A program made the translations under genes and the position numbers. Under the pieces are notes generated by a model, which saw only the letters and a program-made list of their open reading frames with translations, searched no databases and was not told where the DNA came from. From JAKEGK01 sp036507695 (GTDB lineage: Bacteria; Pseudomonadota; Gammaproteobacteria; SZUA-152): DNA of 6,428 nucleotides. Positions within the stretch are counted from its first letter, which is position 1. Each line of letters opens with the position of its first letter. Below, piece after piece: positions 5,905 through 6,428 of this stretch. The stretch covers positions 1 to 6,428 of the forward strand of contig DATCIR010000019.1 of NCBI GenBank assembly GCA_036507695.1, written 5' to 3'.

Positions 5905-6428
5905 GTATTCAACAGAAAAAAGGCAATGTTGAAGACAAACTGAATGATAAGGAAGTTGAAGAATTTTTGCGGCAAAATCCGGAATTTTTTATCAGTCATC
6001 CGGATCTGGTCGCCGAACTCAAAGTGCCCCACCCCAATACCGGTTCCGCGGTATCCTTGATCGAACACCAGGTGGAACTGCTGCGTCAGCAAAACACGAA
6101 ACTGCAGAAACAACTTGACGAGCTGCTGCAGATCGCGCGTGAAAATGACCGTCTTAGCAAGAACCTGCATCAATTGACTGTGGACTTGATGGCTTCGCGT
6201 AACTTGATTGATATCTTTGCCCGGCTGGATGTGGGGCTGCGCAAGGATTTTTTGGTCGATGCGGTTTGTATACGCATTCTGGCGCAACCCAAAAGCAGCA
6301 AACTGGCTGATCGCAAAGAGTTTGCGTCCAACGTTGCGGAGTTGACCCGGCATTTTGGCCGGCAGTTAAAGGAAGGCAAGGCCATTTGCGGCAAGGCCAA
6401 AACTGAACAGAAGAAAATCCTTTTCGAG
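5901..6428 (+). CDS. DUF484 (YigA-like) family protein, partial 3' end
   Basis: Open reading frame that runs off the right edge, with 176 codons visible and no stop. The ATG overlaps the dapF stop as ATGA, so translation is probably coupled to dapF. The N-terminal part has the DUF484 hallmarks: FLRQNPEFFISHPDL at 22-36, a PHPNTGSAVSLIEHQV stretch at 43-58, then a long heptad-rich helix (about 55-95, LRQQNTKLQKQLDELLQ) likely to form a coiled coil. The LIDIFARLDVGLRKDF segment begins what is in this family a GAF-like C-terminal domain, here incomplete. No signal peptide or membrane helix is seen. The biochemical function is unknown. In E. coli the homologue yigA sits between dapF and xerC, so xerC is expected beyond the window; that is inference. 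Confidence 0.9.
   Translation, partial: MSIQQKKGNVEDKLNDKEVEEFLRQNPEFFISHPDLVAELKVPHPNTGSAVSLIEHQVELLRQQNTKLQKQLDELLQIARENDRLSKNLHQLTVDLMASRNLIDIFARLDVGLRKDFLVDAVCIRILAQPKSSKLADRKEFASNVAELTRHFGRQLKEGKAICGKAKTEQKKILFE

Noticed and set aside
5841..6353. A 170-codon minus-strand open frame at the right end
   Set aside because: It is antisense to the dapF end and to the DUF484 gene, whose protein matches a known family and whose start overlaps the dapF stop. The antisense product has no recognisable features.

Overview
The window reads as an ordinary chromosomal segment of a Gammaproteobacterium of roughly balanced GC content. The evidence is the dapF to DUF484 gene pair with a 4-base overlap (the order found upstream of xerC in many Gammaproteobacteria, including the E. 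coli dapF-yigA-xerC-yigB locus), an E. coli-type family I soluble pyrophosphatase, and E. coli-like MoaC, MoaD and MoaE proteins. I cannot name a genus. There is no sign of mobile elements, CRISPR, rRNA or tRNA genes.

Left part (1-3586): pyrophosphate metabolism. A membrane-bound ion-pumping pyrophosphatase (hppA, minus strand) lies back to back with a soluble inorganic pyrophosphatase (ppa, plus strand), separated by about 360 bases that hold a recognisable ppa promoter. The hppA gene ends before a hairpin at the left edge. A YfcE/MJ0936-type metallophosphoesterase follows ppa by 31 bases and is probably co-transcribed with it.

Middle part (3588-4998): molybdenum cofactor synthesis. moaD and moaE (the two molybdopterin synthase subunits) run on the minus strand. 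moaC (cyclic pyranopterin monophosphate synthase) runs on the plus strand. The 243-base region between moaD and moaC contains A+T-rich promoter-like sequence, two copies of a TTGTATAA...TTTGCG element facing opposite ways, and a stem-loop before moaC. moaA, needed for the first step with MoaC, is not in the window. moaE and the metallophosphoesterase gene converge with one base between their stop codons.

Right part (5074-6428): dapF (diaminopimelate epimerase, for lysine and peptidoglycan synthesis), followed by a DUF484 gene cut off by the window edge.

Every protein family here is recognisable and carries its catalytic residues. I see no convincing undescribed system. The most interesting points are the predicted K+-dependent, possibly Na+-pumping class of the membrane pyrophosphatase beside a soluble one, and the mirrored elements plus stem-loop in the moaD/moaC intergenic region.
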